Assembly (NCBI GenBank): GCA_015486775.1
Contig: WFRA01000412.1
Coordinates: 1 to 6,499, forward strand
Direction: 5' to 3'
Length of the DNA stretch: 6,499 nt
Origin: Kiritimatiellales bacterium
GTDB lineage: Bacteria > Verrucomicrobiota > Kiritimatiellia > Kiritimatiellales > Pontiellaceae
This document shows, in pieces, positions 1-5,118 of this stretch (the stretch's first letter is position 1; the number at the start of each line of letters is the position of its first letter). The notes beneath the pieces were generated by a model. It ran no database searches. It worked only from the letters and a program-made list of their open reading frames with translations, and was not told where the DNA came from. The position numbers were made by a program, and so were the translations under genes.

Positions 1-321
1 TACTATGACTTGGCTATGATGACCCGTGATGAATCGACCAAAAGCGCGGCACTTTCTGATTTGGAACTACTCCATTCGGTGGTGGTGTTCAAGGCGAAGT
101 TCTATCCAGCCTCGTGGGCAAGCTATGATTTGGCGAAGCCGGGAACATTTAAACTGCTACCGCCGAATCATAATTTTAAGAGCCTTTCCGAGGACTATAA
201 GCAGATGCAGGTGATGTTCTATGGCGAGGTTCCTGTGTTCGATGATCTAATGGAAACGCTCCAGAGGTTGGAAGATGAGATTAATGCACTGGAAGCGCCG
301 ATGGCGAATGATGAGGGATGA
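1..321 (+). CDS. Nucleotidyl transferase AbiEii/AbiGii toxin family protein, C-terminal part (5' end outside window)
   Basis: The frame is open from the first base, so the gene starts upstream. The visible 106 residues begin YYDLAMMTRDE and match what I know of the C-terminal end of AbiEii-like proteins: a YYDL element, then FKAKFYPASWASYDLAKPGT, a LLPP turn, SLSEDYKQMQ, an MFYGE element, and a final helix ending in LEDEINALE. AbiEii proteins are the toxin half of AbiE-type (type IV) toxin-antitoxin and phage-defence pairs and act as nucleotidyltransferases. Their catalytic residues lie in the N-terminal half, which is not visible here. The cognate antitoxin gene (AbiEi) normally lies just upstream, also outside the window. 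The call rests on C-terminal motif recall only, so whether the toxin is intact cannot be judged. The stop is TGA at 319-321. A TTG at 10 and ATGs at 16 and 19 are internal codons, not starts. Confidence 0.75.
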   Translation, partial: YYDLAMMTRDESTKSAALSDLELLHSVVVFKAKFYPASWASYDLAKPGTFKLLPPNHNFKSLSEDYKQMQVMFYGEVPVFDDLMETLQRLEDEINALEAPMANDEG

Positions 322-371
322 AGGAGCGTCTGCAACGAAGTGGCGGTTTTAGAAAACATTCCGAGTTGGTG

Positions 372-386
372 TTCCAATGTTAGGAA
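372..386. repeat. Iterated palindrome TTCCAANNNTTGGAA, copy 1 (one mismatch)
   Basis: The sequence is TTCCAATGTTAGGAA, which differs from the consensus by A for T in the second arm. It lies in the spacer upstream of arnD, about 40 bp from copy 2. Confidence 0.55.
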
Positions 387-417
387 AAGCAGGCAGGATG
401 CCTGCGGTACGTTTTCC
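383..417. repeat. Nested inverted repeat (hairpin)
   Basis: GCAGGC (389-394) and GCCTGC (400-405) form a perfect 6-bp stem around the loop AGGAT. An outer pair GGAAAA (383-388) and TTTTCC (412-417) extends the stem across a 6-nt one-sided bulge (GGTACG). No T-tract follows, so a standard rho-independent terminator for the upstream gene is doubtful. It may instead be a copy of a dispersed hairpin element. Confidence 0.6.
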
Positions 418-428
418 AATGCTTGGAA
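414..428. repeat. Iterated palindrome TTCCAANNNTTGGAA, copy 2 (perfect)
   Basis: The sequence is TTCCAATGCTTGGAA, flanked by TT on the left and AG on the right. It is one of the two perfect copies in the window and lies in non-coding DNA, so its symmetry cannot be explained by protein coding. Confidence 0.75.
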
Positions 429-521
429 AGTAGAACGACCGTCCCGGTTGTTTAAGCAAGTGGGACGCATGCTCTACGTTGACGAAGAAGATTTGAAATG
501 GAACGACCCTGCTTTGGGAAT

Positions 522-537
522 TTTCGTGTATTTCGTG
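522..537. repeat. Short direct repeat TTTCGTG x2
   Basis: TTTCGTG occurs at 522-528 and again at 531-537, separated by TA, giving a 9-bp period just upstream of the arnD ribosome binding site. It is a small low-complexity phrase that resembles dispersed intergenic phrases I associate with PVC-type genomes. No function is claimed. Confidence 0.4.
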
Positions 538-566
538 GTTAACCCTCGGCAGGGAGAGAAAAGAGC

Positions 567-1466
567 ATGAAACTAGGCTTGCGAATCGATGTGGATACCT
601 ATCGGGGCACGAAACTCGGGGTTCCGGCGCTATGCGATAGCTTGGCGAAGCAGGGCGTGAAGGGTTCGTTCTTTTTCTCGGTCGGGCCGGACAATATGGG
701 TCGGCACCTCTGGCGGCTGCTCAAGCCGGCCTTCCTGCTCAAGATGCTGCGGAGCAACGCCGCGAGCCTCTATGGTTGGGATATCCTGCTGCGCGGCACC
801 TTTTTCCCGGGTCCAACCATTGGAAAAAAGTGCGCGGATGAAATCGGAAGGGCAGGGGAGGAGGGACACGAGATTGGACTGCACGCCTGGGATCACCACG
901 CTTGGCAGGCAAAGATCGACCGGATGGACGACGAGGCCATTTTCCAGCATTTGGAAAAAGGCGTGAACCTGCTCACACAAATCTGCGGTACAGTGCCCAC
1001 CTGCTCGGCAACCCCCGGCTGGAAAACGACCGACGCAGTGCTGCGCCAGAAGGAGCGTTTTCCTTTTCGATATAACTCCGACTGCCGAGGCTCGTCCATT
1101 TTTCTTCCAACCCTTGGAAGTGAAAACCTGAGCCAGCCCCAGATTCCGGTCACCCTGCCGACCTACGACGAGATTATTGGCCAAAATGGAATTACGAATG
1201 AAAACTACAACGACCATCTACTCTCGCTCATTCAGCCGGATCGACTCAATGTGCTGACCATCCACGCCGAGGTGGAGGGGATTGTTTGCCGCGATCTGTT
1301 TGATGCTTTTTTGCAAAAAGCGGCGGAGCGAGGCATCGAGATTGTGCCCGCCGGAAGTTTGCTGGGAGAGGGAACCCTTCCCGCCGACCGGATTGTCCCG
1401 CACGAGCTCCCCGGCCGCGAGGGGTGGATTGCTTTCCAGGAGTCAGAGAGCCAGTTTTTAGGATGA
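567..1466 (+). CDS. arnD: ArnD-type 4-deoxy-4-formamido-L-arabinose-phosphoundecaprenol deformylase
   Basis: This polysaccharide-deacetylase (NodB-fold) enzyme removes the formyl group from undecaprenyl-phosphate-4-formamido-L-arabinose. The step commits the lipid carrier to Ara4N transfer onto lipid A, a modification that lowers affinity for polymyxin and other cationic peptides. At 299 residues it is close to the E. coli enzyme (296), and long blocks match it: GLRIDVDTYRGT (4-15, with the catalytic and metal-binding Asp region), FFFSVGPDNMGRHLWR (35-50), LRSNAASLYGWDILL (61-75), GLHAWDHHAWQ (104-114, His metal ligands), RYNSDCRG (168-175), QIPVTLPTYDE (192-202), TIHAEVEG (231-238) and PGREGW (282-287). 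The ATG start is supported by AGGGAG at 551-556, ten bases upstream. No other arn genes are visible: a toxin-type gene lies upstream and an opposing gene lies 22 bp downstream. The gene carries three copies of the iterated palindrome. Confidence 0.95.
   Translation: MKLGLRIDVDTYRGTKLGVPALCDSLAKQGVKGSFFFSVGPDNMGRHLWRLLKPAFLLKMLRSNAASLYGWDILLRGTFFPGPTIGKKCADEIGRAGEEGHEIGLHAWDHHAWQAKIDRMDDEAIFQHLEKGVNLLTQICGTVPTCSATPGWKTTDAVLRQKERFPFRYNSDCRGSSIFLPTLGSENLSQPQIPVTLPTYDEIIGQNGITNENYNDHLLSLIQPDRLNVLTIHAEVEGIVCRDLFDAFLQKAAERGIEIVPAGSLLGEGTLPADRIVPHELPGREGWIAFQESESQFLG
811..825. repeat. Iterated palindrome, copy 3 (one mismatch, inside arnD)
   Basis: The sequence is GTCCAACCATTGGAA, with an intact inner core TCCAA-CCA-TTGGA. 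Read in the arnD frame it spans codons CCA ACC ATT GGA (Pro-Thr-Ile-Gly, residues 83-86). Confidence 0.6.
942..956. repeat. Iterated palindrome, copy 4 (one mismatch, inside arnD)
   Basis: The sequence is TTCCAGCATTTGGAA, with G for A at position 6 of the consensus. Unlike the other coding copies it is read in a different register (TTC CAG CAT TTG GAA, Phe-Gln-His-Leu-Glu). Confidence 0.45.
1105..1119. repeat. Iterated palindrome, copy 5 (perfect, inside arnD)
   Basis: The sequence is TTCCAACCCTTGGAA. It reads as CCA ACC CTT GGA (Pro-Thr-Leu-Gly, residues 181-184) in the part of ArnD between RYNSDCRG and QIPVTLP, which differs from the E. coli protein. Confidence 0.75.
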
Positions 1467-1488
1467 ATCCACGAACCAAGGAACCGCG

Positions 1489-2202
1489 TCAGATGGGAAC
1501 TCCCCCCGCCACGTAGACCGTCCCTTTGGACGTGCCTCCCGTGATTGGGTTGTCGAACTCGACGGTATGCGCTTTGGCATGGGCAAATACGCTTTCGAGC
1601 CGCTCGGCAAAGAATGCCTCCGGCTCGCCATCGGCCCAGAGAGCGAATATCCCGCCCGGCTTCAAGTGTAAGGCGAGCTCGTTCAATCCTTCCTCCGTGT
1701 AGAAATGGGCGTTGCTTTGGTGCAGTACGTTGGTGGGGGTATGGTCTATGTCCAAAAGGATGGCATCGTGTTTCTGAGTCGGTGCTTCGCGCATGAGGGC
1801 AAAAAAGTCGGCTTGCAGGATCTGGCAACGGGGATTGTCCGTCAGCGTTCTGCCCAGAGGAACAAGTCCGGTTCGGTGCCATTCGATCACCCCTTCGAGG
1901 TATTCCACCACAACAAGCGAATCCACCCGAGGATCTTCCAGTGCCGCCACCGCCGTATATCCCAGCCCCAGGCCACCCACCACGACATCAATCCTCTCGG
2001 CCGCCAAGGCACCCAGCCCCAGTTGCGCCAGTTGCGATTCCGCTTCGTGGAAAAGGCTTGTCATGAGAAAATCTTCGCCCAGCTTTACCTCGTAGATGTC
2101 GCGTTCTCCGAATTGGGGCATGCGGCGGCGCCGTAGCATCAGGTTTCCGATCGGGGTGGGGCGAAAGTCCAGTTCCTCAAAATTCAAACTCATGTCGAGC
2201 AT
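1489..2202 (-). CDS. Spermidine-synthase-like class I SAM-dependent methyltransferase-fold protein
   Basis: The 237-residue product has a Rossmann-type SAM-binding fold like that of polyamine synthases. Visible landmarks are an N-terminal MSLNFEELDFRPTP segment (4-17), VKLGEDFLMTSLF (39-51), the nucleotide-binding loop GGLGLG (76-81, usually the GxGxG motif I), an acidic strand end VVVE (E100, usual ribose-contact residue), QADFF (131-135) and LLDIDHTP (149-156). A C-terminal LKPGGIFALW segment follows. I recognise this as a conserved family often annotated spermidine synthase or methyltransferase, but no substrate is established. Lack of a canonical polyamine pocket cannot be judged by eye. 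The start at 2202 is favoured by AAGAGG eleven bases upstream (2214-2219). An ATG three codons later (2193), giving MSLNFEELD, is a serious alternative. It follows the zinc-ribbon gene by 46 bp on the same strand, so the two are probably co-transcribed, and its stop lies 22 bp from the arnD stop. Confidence 0.8.
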   Translation of the reverse strand: MLDMSLNFEELDFRPTPIGNLMLRRRRMPQFGERDIYEVKLGEDFLMTSLFHEAESQLAQLGLGALAAERIDVVVGGLGLGYTAVAALEDPRVDSLVVVEYLEGVIEWHRTGLVPLGRTLTDNPRCQILQADFFALMREAPTQKHDAILLDIDHTPTNVLHQSNAHFYTEEGLNELALHLKPGGIFALWADGEPEAFFAERLESVFAHAKAHTVEFDNPITGGTSKGTVYVAGGVPI

Positions 2203-2248
2203 GGTGCGCCAAACCTCTTGTTCCGTCAAACCGGATTTTTGCAGACCC

Positions 2249-2632
2249 TCAAAGGGGAACTGTTTCGGAGCCCTCTTCGCTGTCGCCTCGTTCGGAGAAG
2301 TGCTGGCAGCTGTCGGTGGCCTGCACCTCCTTTTTGTGGACGGCGCAGAACTGGGTGAAGGGGTTGACAATATAGCTGGCGCAGTGGCGGCAGAGCCGCC
2401 GGTTTTCGCCTTCGTCGAAGAGCTCGACCTTGGCGGAGCGGTCGGCCTCGGTGAAGATCCGGGGTTCTGCGGACTTGGCCTTGAAGGGGACTTCGGCTTC
2501 GGAGGCGTATTCATGGCCGCAGGAGGAGCAGGTGAGCTTTTCGCCGGTCTTGGCAAAGCCGTCGTAGAGCGCCTCGCGCCGGAGCAGGGTGTCCGCCCCG
2601 CACTTTTTGCATATGATTTCCACCGCGTTCAT
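2249..2632 (-). CDS. Small double zinc-ribbon protein of unknown function
   Basis: The 127-residue protein has two predicted zinc-binding modules. The first pairs CKKC (C8, C11) with CSSC (C35, C38), a four-cysteine ribbon. The second has CRHC (C81, C84), then C96, H99, C109 and H111 in a segment reading NPFTQFCAVHKKEVQATDSC. A charged linker (about 45-78, with AEPRIFTEADRSAKVELFDE) joins them. The pairing of C-x2-C motifs suggests structural zinc and a nucleic-acid- or protein-binding role, but I cannot name the family or a function. The ATG at 2632 begins MNAVEIICKKC. The codons farther upstream read through the divergent intergenic repeats and do not look coding. No strong Shine-Dalgarno precedes it. 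It is the first gene of the minus-strand pair with the SAM-fold protein. Confidence 0.75.
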   Translation of the reverse strand: MNAVEIICKKCGADTLLRREALYDGFAKTGEKLTCSSCGHEYASEAEVPFKAKSAEPRIFTEADRSAKVELFDEGENRRLCRHCASYIVNPFTQFCAVHKKEVQATDSCQHFSERGDSEEGSETVPL

Positions 2633-2804
2633 GGTGCATAACGGGTAGGGTGAAAGGCGCGCAAATGCAAGGATATTCTCTTTTTCCCCGCGCTGCGGAA
2701 AGAAGGTGCGGGTTTGGGATGGATGTGCGGGGCAACTCGCATTATCTTTCCACGCAATACGCAATACGCAATACGCAGTACGAAATACGCAATACGAATC
2801 ACGC
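2633..2804. other. Divergent intergenic region between zinc-ribbon gene and murD
   Basis: These 172 bp must hold promoters for both directions unless murD is driven from elsewhere. I could not find a well-spaced -35/-10 pair on either strand. The half next to murD is taken up by the heptamer array at 2753-2801. Confidence 0.5.
2753..2801. repeat. Tandem heptamer array (CGCAATA) abutting the murD start codon
   Basis: Seven consecutive 7-bp units are present: CGCAATA, CGCAATA, CGCAATA, CGCAGTA, CGAAATA, CGCAATA, CGAATCA. A partial eighth unit, CGC plus ATGG, contains the murD ATG at 2805. The array occupies the place where the murD Shine-Dalgarno should be, and none is visible. The period of 7 is not a multiple of 3, which argues against coding. 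Confidence 0.85.
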
Positions 2805-4094
2805 ATGGAAAAATATCGGACAGCCTTGGTTCTGGGAGCGGGCCGCAGCGGCCGGGCGGCGGAGCGCCTGCTGCTTGCGGAGGGCTGCGCCGCGACCGTG
2901 CTGGCGGAGGAGACCGGCACTCTGGATGATTTGTTCCGGACGCTGGAAAGCCAGCCGTTCGAGGTTTGTATCGCCAGTCCGGGGTTTGCGCTTTCCCATC
3001 CCTGGATGGAGGCGGTGCGGTCGGCGGGGGTGCCGCTACTTTCGGAGCTGGAGCTGGGCTGGTCGCGGCATCCGGGCAGGACGGTGGCGGTTACGGGGTC
3101 GAACGGCAAGAGCACGGCGGTGAAGTGGATTCGCGACATGCTGCGGCTTGCGGGGCGGCGGGCGGCGATCGGCGGAAACTACGGCATTCCCGCCTGCGAG
3201 GTGGTGATGGAAAACCGCGGACTCGACTGGCTGGTGCTGGAGGTCAGTTCGTTCCAGCTCGAGACCGTCCGCGATTTCCAGCCCGAGGTGGCGGTGCTGC
3301 TGAATGTCTTGCCGAACCACCTGGACCGCCACGGGAGCATGGATGCCTATCGCCGCATCAAGGAGCGCATCTTCGGCTCTGCGCCCGGCGGGGCGTGCAT
3401 CGTTCCTTTTGACCTAGTACCGGAGTTGGAGGCGGAGCGCGGATGGATCACCTTCGGAGCAAGCCCGGAGGCCGACTATTTCTTCAAAAACGGCCAGATT
3501 TTTCAAGGGTTGGACGCGGTGGCGGATCTTTCGGGAACGCTGTTTGATTCTCCAATCCTTGGAAGCTGCACCGGGGCGGCGGGGTTGGCGGTGGCCAGAG
3601 CCTGTGGTGTTCCGTTTTCGGCGGCGGAGGAGGCTGCCCGGCGATTCAAACCGCTTCCGCACCGGCTCGAAAGGGTGGGGGAGCTCAACGGCGTGGCGTA
3701 TGTCGACGACTCGAAAGCCACCAACCTTTCCGCGCTGGCCGCGGCGCTGGGCGCCTGTGCCCCGGGCGTCCATCTGATCGCGGGAGGGGTGCCGAAGGAG
3801 TCCGACTTCACTTTTATTGAAGAAATACTGGCGGAACGGGCGGCGAGCATATACCTTATTGGCCAAGTTTCCCGAGCGATGTACCAAGCTTGGAACGGGG
3901 TTTGCCGGTGCGTGGAGTGCGGTACGCTGGAAACGGCGTTTGAAACCGCCCGAAACGCTGCCAAACCGGGGGAGACCGTGTTGCTTTCCCCGGGGTGCGC
4001 CAGCTTCGACCAGTTCAAGGGCTTCGAGGAACGCGGCGCGCGTTTTGCGGCGCTTTTCCGGGGTCTGGCGCGGGGGAGCGCGGGCGCTTCGTGA
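2805..4094 (+). CDS. murD: UDP-N-acetylmuramoyl-L-alanine--D-glutamate ligase MurD
   Basis: This cytoplasmic ATP-dependent Mur ligase adds D-glutamate to UDP-MurNAc-L-Ala in peptidoglycan precursor synthesis. At 429 residues it is close to E. coli MurD (438). In order it shows an N-terminal UDP-binding Rossmann loop LGAGRSG (10-16), SPGF (58-61), SELELG (80-85), the ATP P-loop TGSNGKST (97-104), GGNYGIPA (about 124-131), EVSSFQLE (146-153), the Mg-binding region NVLPNHLDRHGS (167-178), PHRLE (285-289), VDDSKATN (300-307), GGVPKESDF (327-335) and LSPGCASFDQFKGFEERG (394-411). The ATG at 2805 is chosen because MEKYRTALVLGAG fits the family N-terminus; codons upstream only translate the heptamer array. 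No Shine-Dalgarno is visible before it. It leads a probable operon with the LysM gene (48 bp gap) and ftsW. MraY, the usual upstream neighbour, is replaced here by a divergent gene. Confidence 0.95.
   Translation: MEKYRTALVLGAGRSGRAAERLLLAEGCAATVLAEETGTLDDLFRTLESQPFEVCIASPGFALSHPWMEAVRSAGVPLLSELELGWSRHPGRTVAVTGSNGKSTAVKWIRDMLRLAGRRAAIGGNYGIPACEVVMENRGLDWLVLEVSSFQLETVRDFQPEVAVLLNVLPNHLDRHGSMDAYRRIKERIFGSAPGGACIVPFDLVPELEAERGWITFGASPEADYFFKNGQIFQGLDAVADLSGTLFDSPILGSCTGAAGLAVARACGVPFSAAEEAARRFKPLPHRLERVGELNGVAYVDDSKATNLSALAAALGACAPGVHLIAGGVPKESDFTFIEEILAERAASIYLIGQVSRAMYQAWNGVCRCVECGTLETAFETARNAAKPGETVLLSPGCASFDQFKGFEERGARFAALFRGLARGSAGAS
3550..3564. repeat. Iterated palindrome, copy 6 (one mismatch, inside murD)
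   Basis: The sequence is CTCCAATCCTTGGAA, with intact core TCCAA-TCC-TTGGA. It reads as CCA ATC CTT GGA (Pro-Ile-Leu-Gly, MurD residues 250-253), in the stretch before the conserved PHRLE motif. Confidence 0.6.
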
Positions 4095-4129
4095 AGGCGC
4101 GGTGTACAGGTGATGGATTTTAGCTGAAT

Positions 4130-4135
4130 AAGGAG
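4130..4135 (+). promoter_or_regulatory. Shine-Dalgarno AAGGAG of the LysM gene
   Basis: This is the strongest ribosome binding site in the window, seven bases before the ATG at 4143. It contrasts with murD, which has none visible, so the two operon genes may be translated at different levels. Confidence 0.8.
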
Positions 4136-4142
4136 TTTTGCT

Positions 4143-5099
4143 ATGAAGATGGGATCGGTAGTTGTTGGTTTGCGCATCGTTGCTGTGTGCGTATTGGTTT
4201 TGACGCAGGGTTGTGTGACCACCGAGTCGCAAGGAAGCGGGCGCGGAGCGGGCGCGCGCCGCAAGGGGCCGTGGCGGCACGAGCACAAGGGCAAGAGCAA
4301 CCAGCAGGTGGCCGCCCGGCAGAACGCCTACCCCGAGGCCAACGTCAACTCGGCGAACGATTCCATCGAGGAGTCGGTGATCATCGAGAGCTCCAGCACG
4401 CCGGAGCCGGTCTACGTCGCGCCGGTGGCCACCCCCGCCCCCCGCTCGGATGTCTACATCGTGCAGAAGGGCGACATCCTCTCGAAGATCGCCGTCCGGT
4501 TCGACACGACGACGAAGACGCTTGTTTCGATGAACAACCTCTCGAATCCGGATGTGCTCTATGTCGGGCAGGAGCTGCGGGTTCCCGCCGGTTCCGGTAG
4601 CGCCACCTATTCCGCCCCGGCCGCCAAAAGCCCTTCCGTGAAGAAGGGCGGTAAATACGTGATCCAGAAAGGCGACAGCCTCTCCGCGATCGCCGTGGCC
4701 GCCGGCGTGAGCATCAACGACCTGCGCTCGCTCAACAACATCCAGGGCGACAAGATTTTTGCCGGCGAGACCCTCTATATTCCAAGCTATGGAAAGGTGC
4801 CTTCGACTCGCCGCGCTCCCGCCCCGACGAAAAAGGCCGAACCCGCGCCTCCGGTTGAACCCGCGCCTTCCGCGGCGGCTCCCGCACCGGCTCCCATGGC
4901 GGCGGCACCGGTGGCCGAGCCGGTCGATTCCATGTCCGTCGACGCGGTCATGGACCACATTGTCTATCCCGGTGAATCGCTCGACGACATCTCGCGCCAG
5001 TATGGCGTGAGCAAGAGCGAGATCATGCGCATGAACAACATTTCCGACGAGTCCGCGATCAAGGAAGGCCAGCGCCTGCGGATCCCGATTGCGGAATAG
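4143..5099 (+). CDS. Three-LysM-domain probable lipoprotein (peptidoglycan binding)
   Basis: The 318-residue product is exported. A hydrophobic segment (about 6-23) ends in LVLTQGC, a loose lipobox with the acceptor Cys at 24, so lipidation is probable but the Gln before Gly is atypical. Residue +2 is Val, which under the E. coli rule would favour the outer membrane. After a basic stretch (39-51) come three LysM repeats: 104-148 (YIVQKGDILSKIA...LYVGQELRVP), 171-214 (YVIQKGDSLSAIA...FAGETLYIP) and 272-315 (HIVYPGESLDDIS...IKEGQRLRIP). A Pro/Ala-rich linker of about 45 residues (216-262) separates the second and third. LysM domains bind GlcNAc-containing glycans such as peptidoglycan. No catalytic domain (peptidase, amidase) is visible. 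A strong AAGGAG (4130-4135) seven bases before the ATG fixes the start. Its place between murD and ftsW suggests a role in wall growth or division; this is inference. Confidence 0.9.
   Translation: MKMGSVVVGLRIVAVCVLVLTQGCVTTESQGSGRGAGARRKGPWRHEHKGKSNQQVAARQNAYPEANVNSANDSIEESVIIESSSTPEPVYVAPVATPAPRSDVYIVQKGDILSKIAVRFDTTTKTLVSMNNLSNPDVLYVGQELRVPAGSGSATYSAPAAKSPSVKKGGKYVIQKGDSLSAIAVAAGVSINDLRSLNNIQGDKIFAGETLYIPSYGKVPSTRRAPAPTKKAEPAPPVEPAPSAAAPAPAPMAAAPVAEPVDSMSVDAVMDHIVYPGESLDDISRQYGVSKSEIMRMNNISDESAIKEGQRLRIPIAE
4780..4794. repeat. Iterated palindrome, copy 7 (one mismatch, inside the LysM gene)
   Basis: The sequence is TTCCAAGCTATGGAA. It reads as CCA AGC TAT GGA (Pro-Ser-Tyr-Gly, residues 214-217), exactly at the junction between the second LysM repeat and the Pro/Ala linker. 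Confidence 0.5.
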
Positions 5100-5102
5100 G
5101 CC

Positions 5103-5109
5103 GGAAGGA
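5103..5109 (+). promoter_or_regulatory. Shine-Dalgarno GGAAGGA deciding the ftsW start
   Basis: GGAAGGA lies nine bases before the ATG at 5119 and within the 19-bp gap after the LysM stop. It favours 5119 over an in-frame TTG at 5089 that would overlap the LysM gene. Confidence 0.75.
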
Positions 5110-5118
5110 CGGGTACCG

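Larger units (their letters stand above)
322..566. other. Repeat-rich intergenic spacer between abiEii-like gene and arnD
   Basis: This stretch of 245 bp carries two copies of the TTCCAANNNTTGGAA palindrome (372-386 with one mismatch, 414-428 perfect). Between them is a GCAGGC/GCCTGC hairpin, and further on is a doubled TTTCGTG phrase (522-528 and 531-537). A frame starting at GTG 340 stays open to 570 and overlaps the arnD start, but its first half is simply translated repeat. It has no family resemblance that I can recognise, so I treat the spacer as non-coding. The last part (about 455-566) could be a decayed gene remnant. No convincing sigma-70-type promoter was found. Confidence 0.6.

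Noticed and set aside
259..273. Possible further copy of the iterated palindrome in the AbiEii-like gene
   Set aside because: It has two mismatches to the consensus (CTCCAGAGGTTGGAA), so it was not counted.
340..570. Plus-strand open frame of 76 codons (GTG start) overlapping the arnD start as ATGA
   Set aside because: Its first half is translated palindromic repeat DNA, there is no recognisable family, and no good ribosome binding site precedes the GTG. The second half might be a gene remnant but cannot be supported.
2203..2556. N-terminal extension of the SAM-fold protein back to an ATG at 2556
   Set aside because: The extension overlaps most of the zinc-ribbon gene and is a low-complexity Pro/Ser/Ala stretch; the family-like N-terminus begins at 2202 or 2193.
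2096..2641. Plus-strand open frame of 181 codons opposite the zinc-ribbon and SAM-fold genes
   Set aside because: Gly/Ala/Phe-rich translation that mirrors the codon bias of the opposite strand; the minus-strand frames carry recognisable Cys motifs and the GGLGLG loop.
2714..2748. Candidate promoter for murD (TTGGGA and TATCTT)
   Set aside because: The spacer is about 23 bp, well outside the usual 16-19, so I do not call it.
2706..2804. N-terminal extension of MurD back to 2706
   Set aside because: It would translate the heptamer array (NTQYAVRNTQYE), and MurD homologues begin near MEKYRTALVLGAG.
3884..3893. CCAAGCTTGG palindrome in murD
   Set aside because: The arms resemble the iterated motif but there is no 3-bp centre; a 10-bp palindrome alone is expected by chance at this scale.
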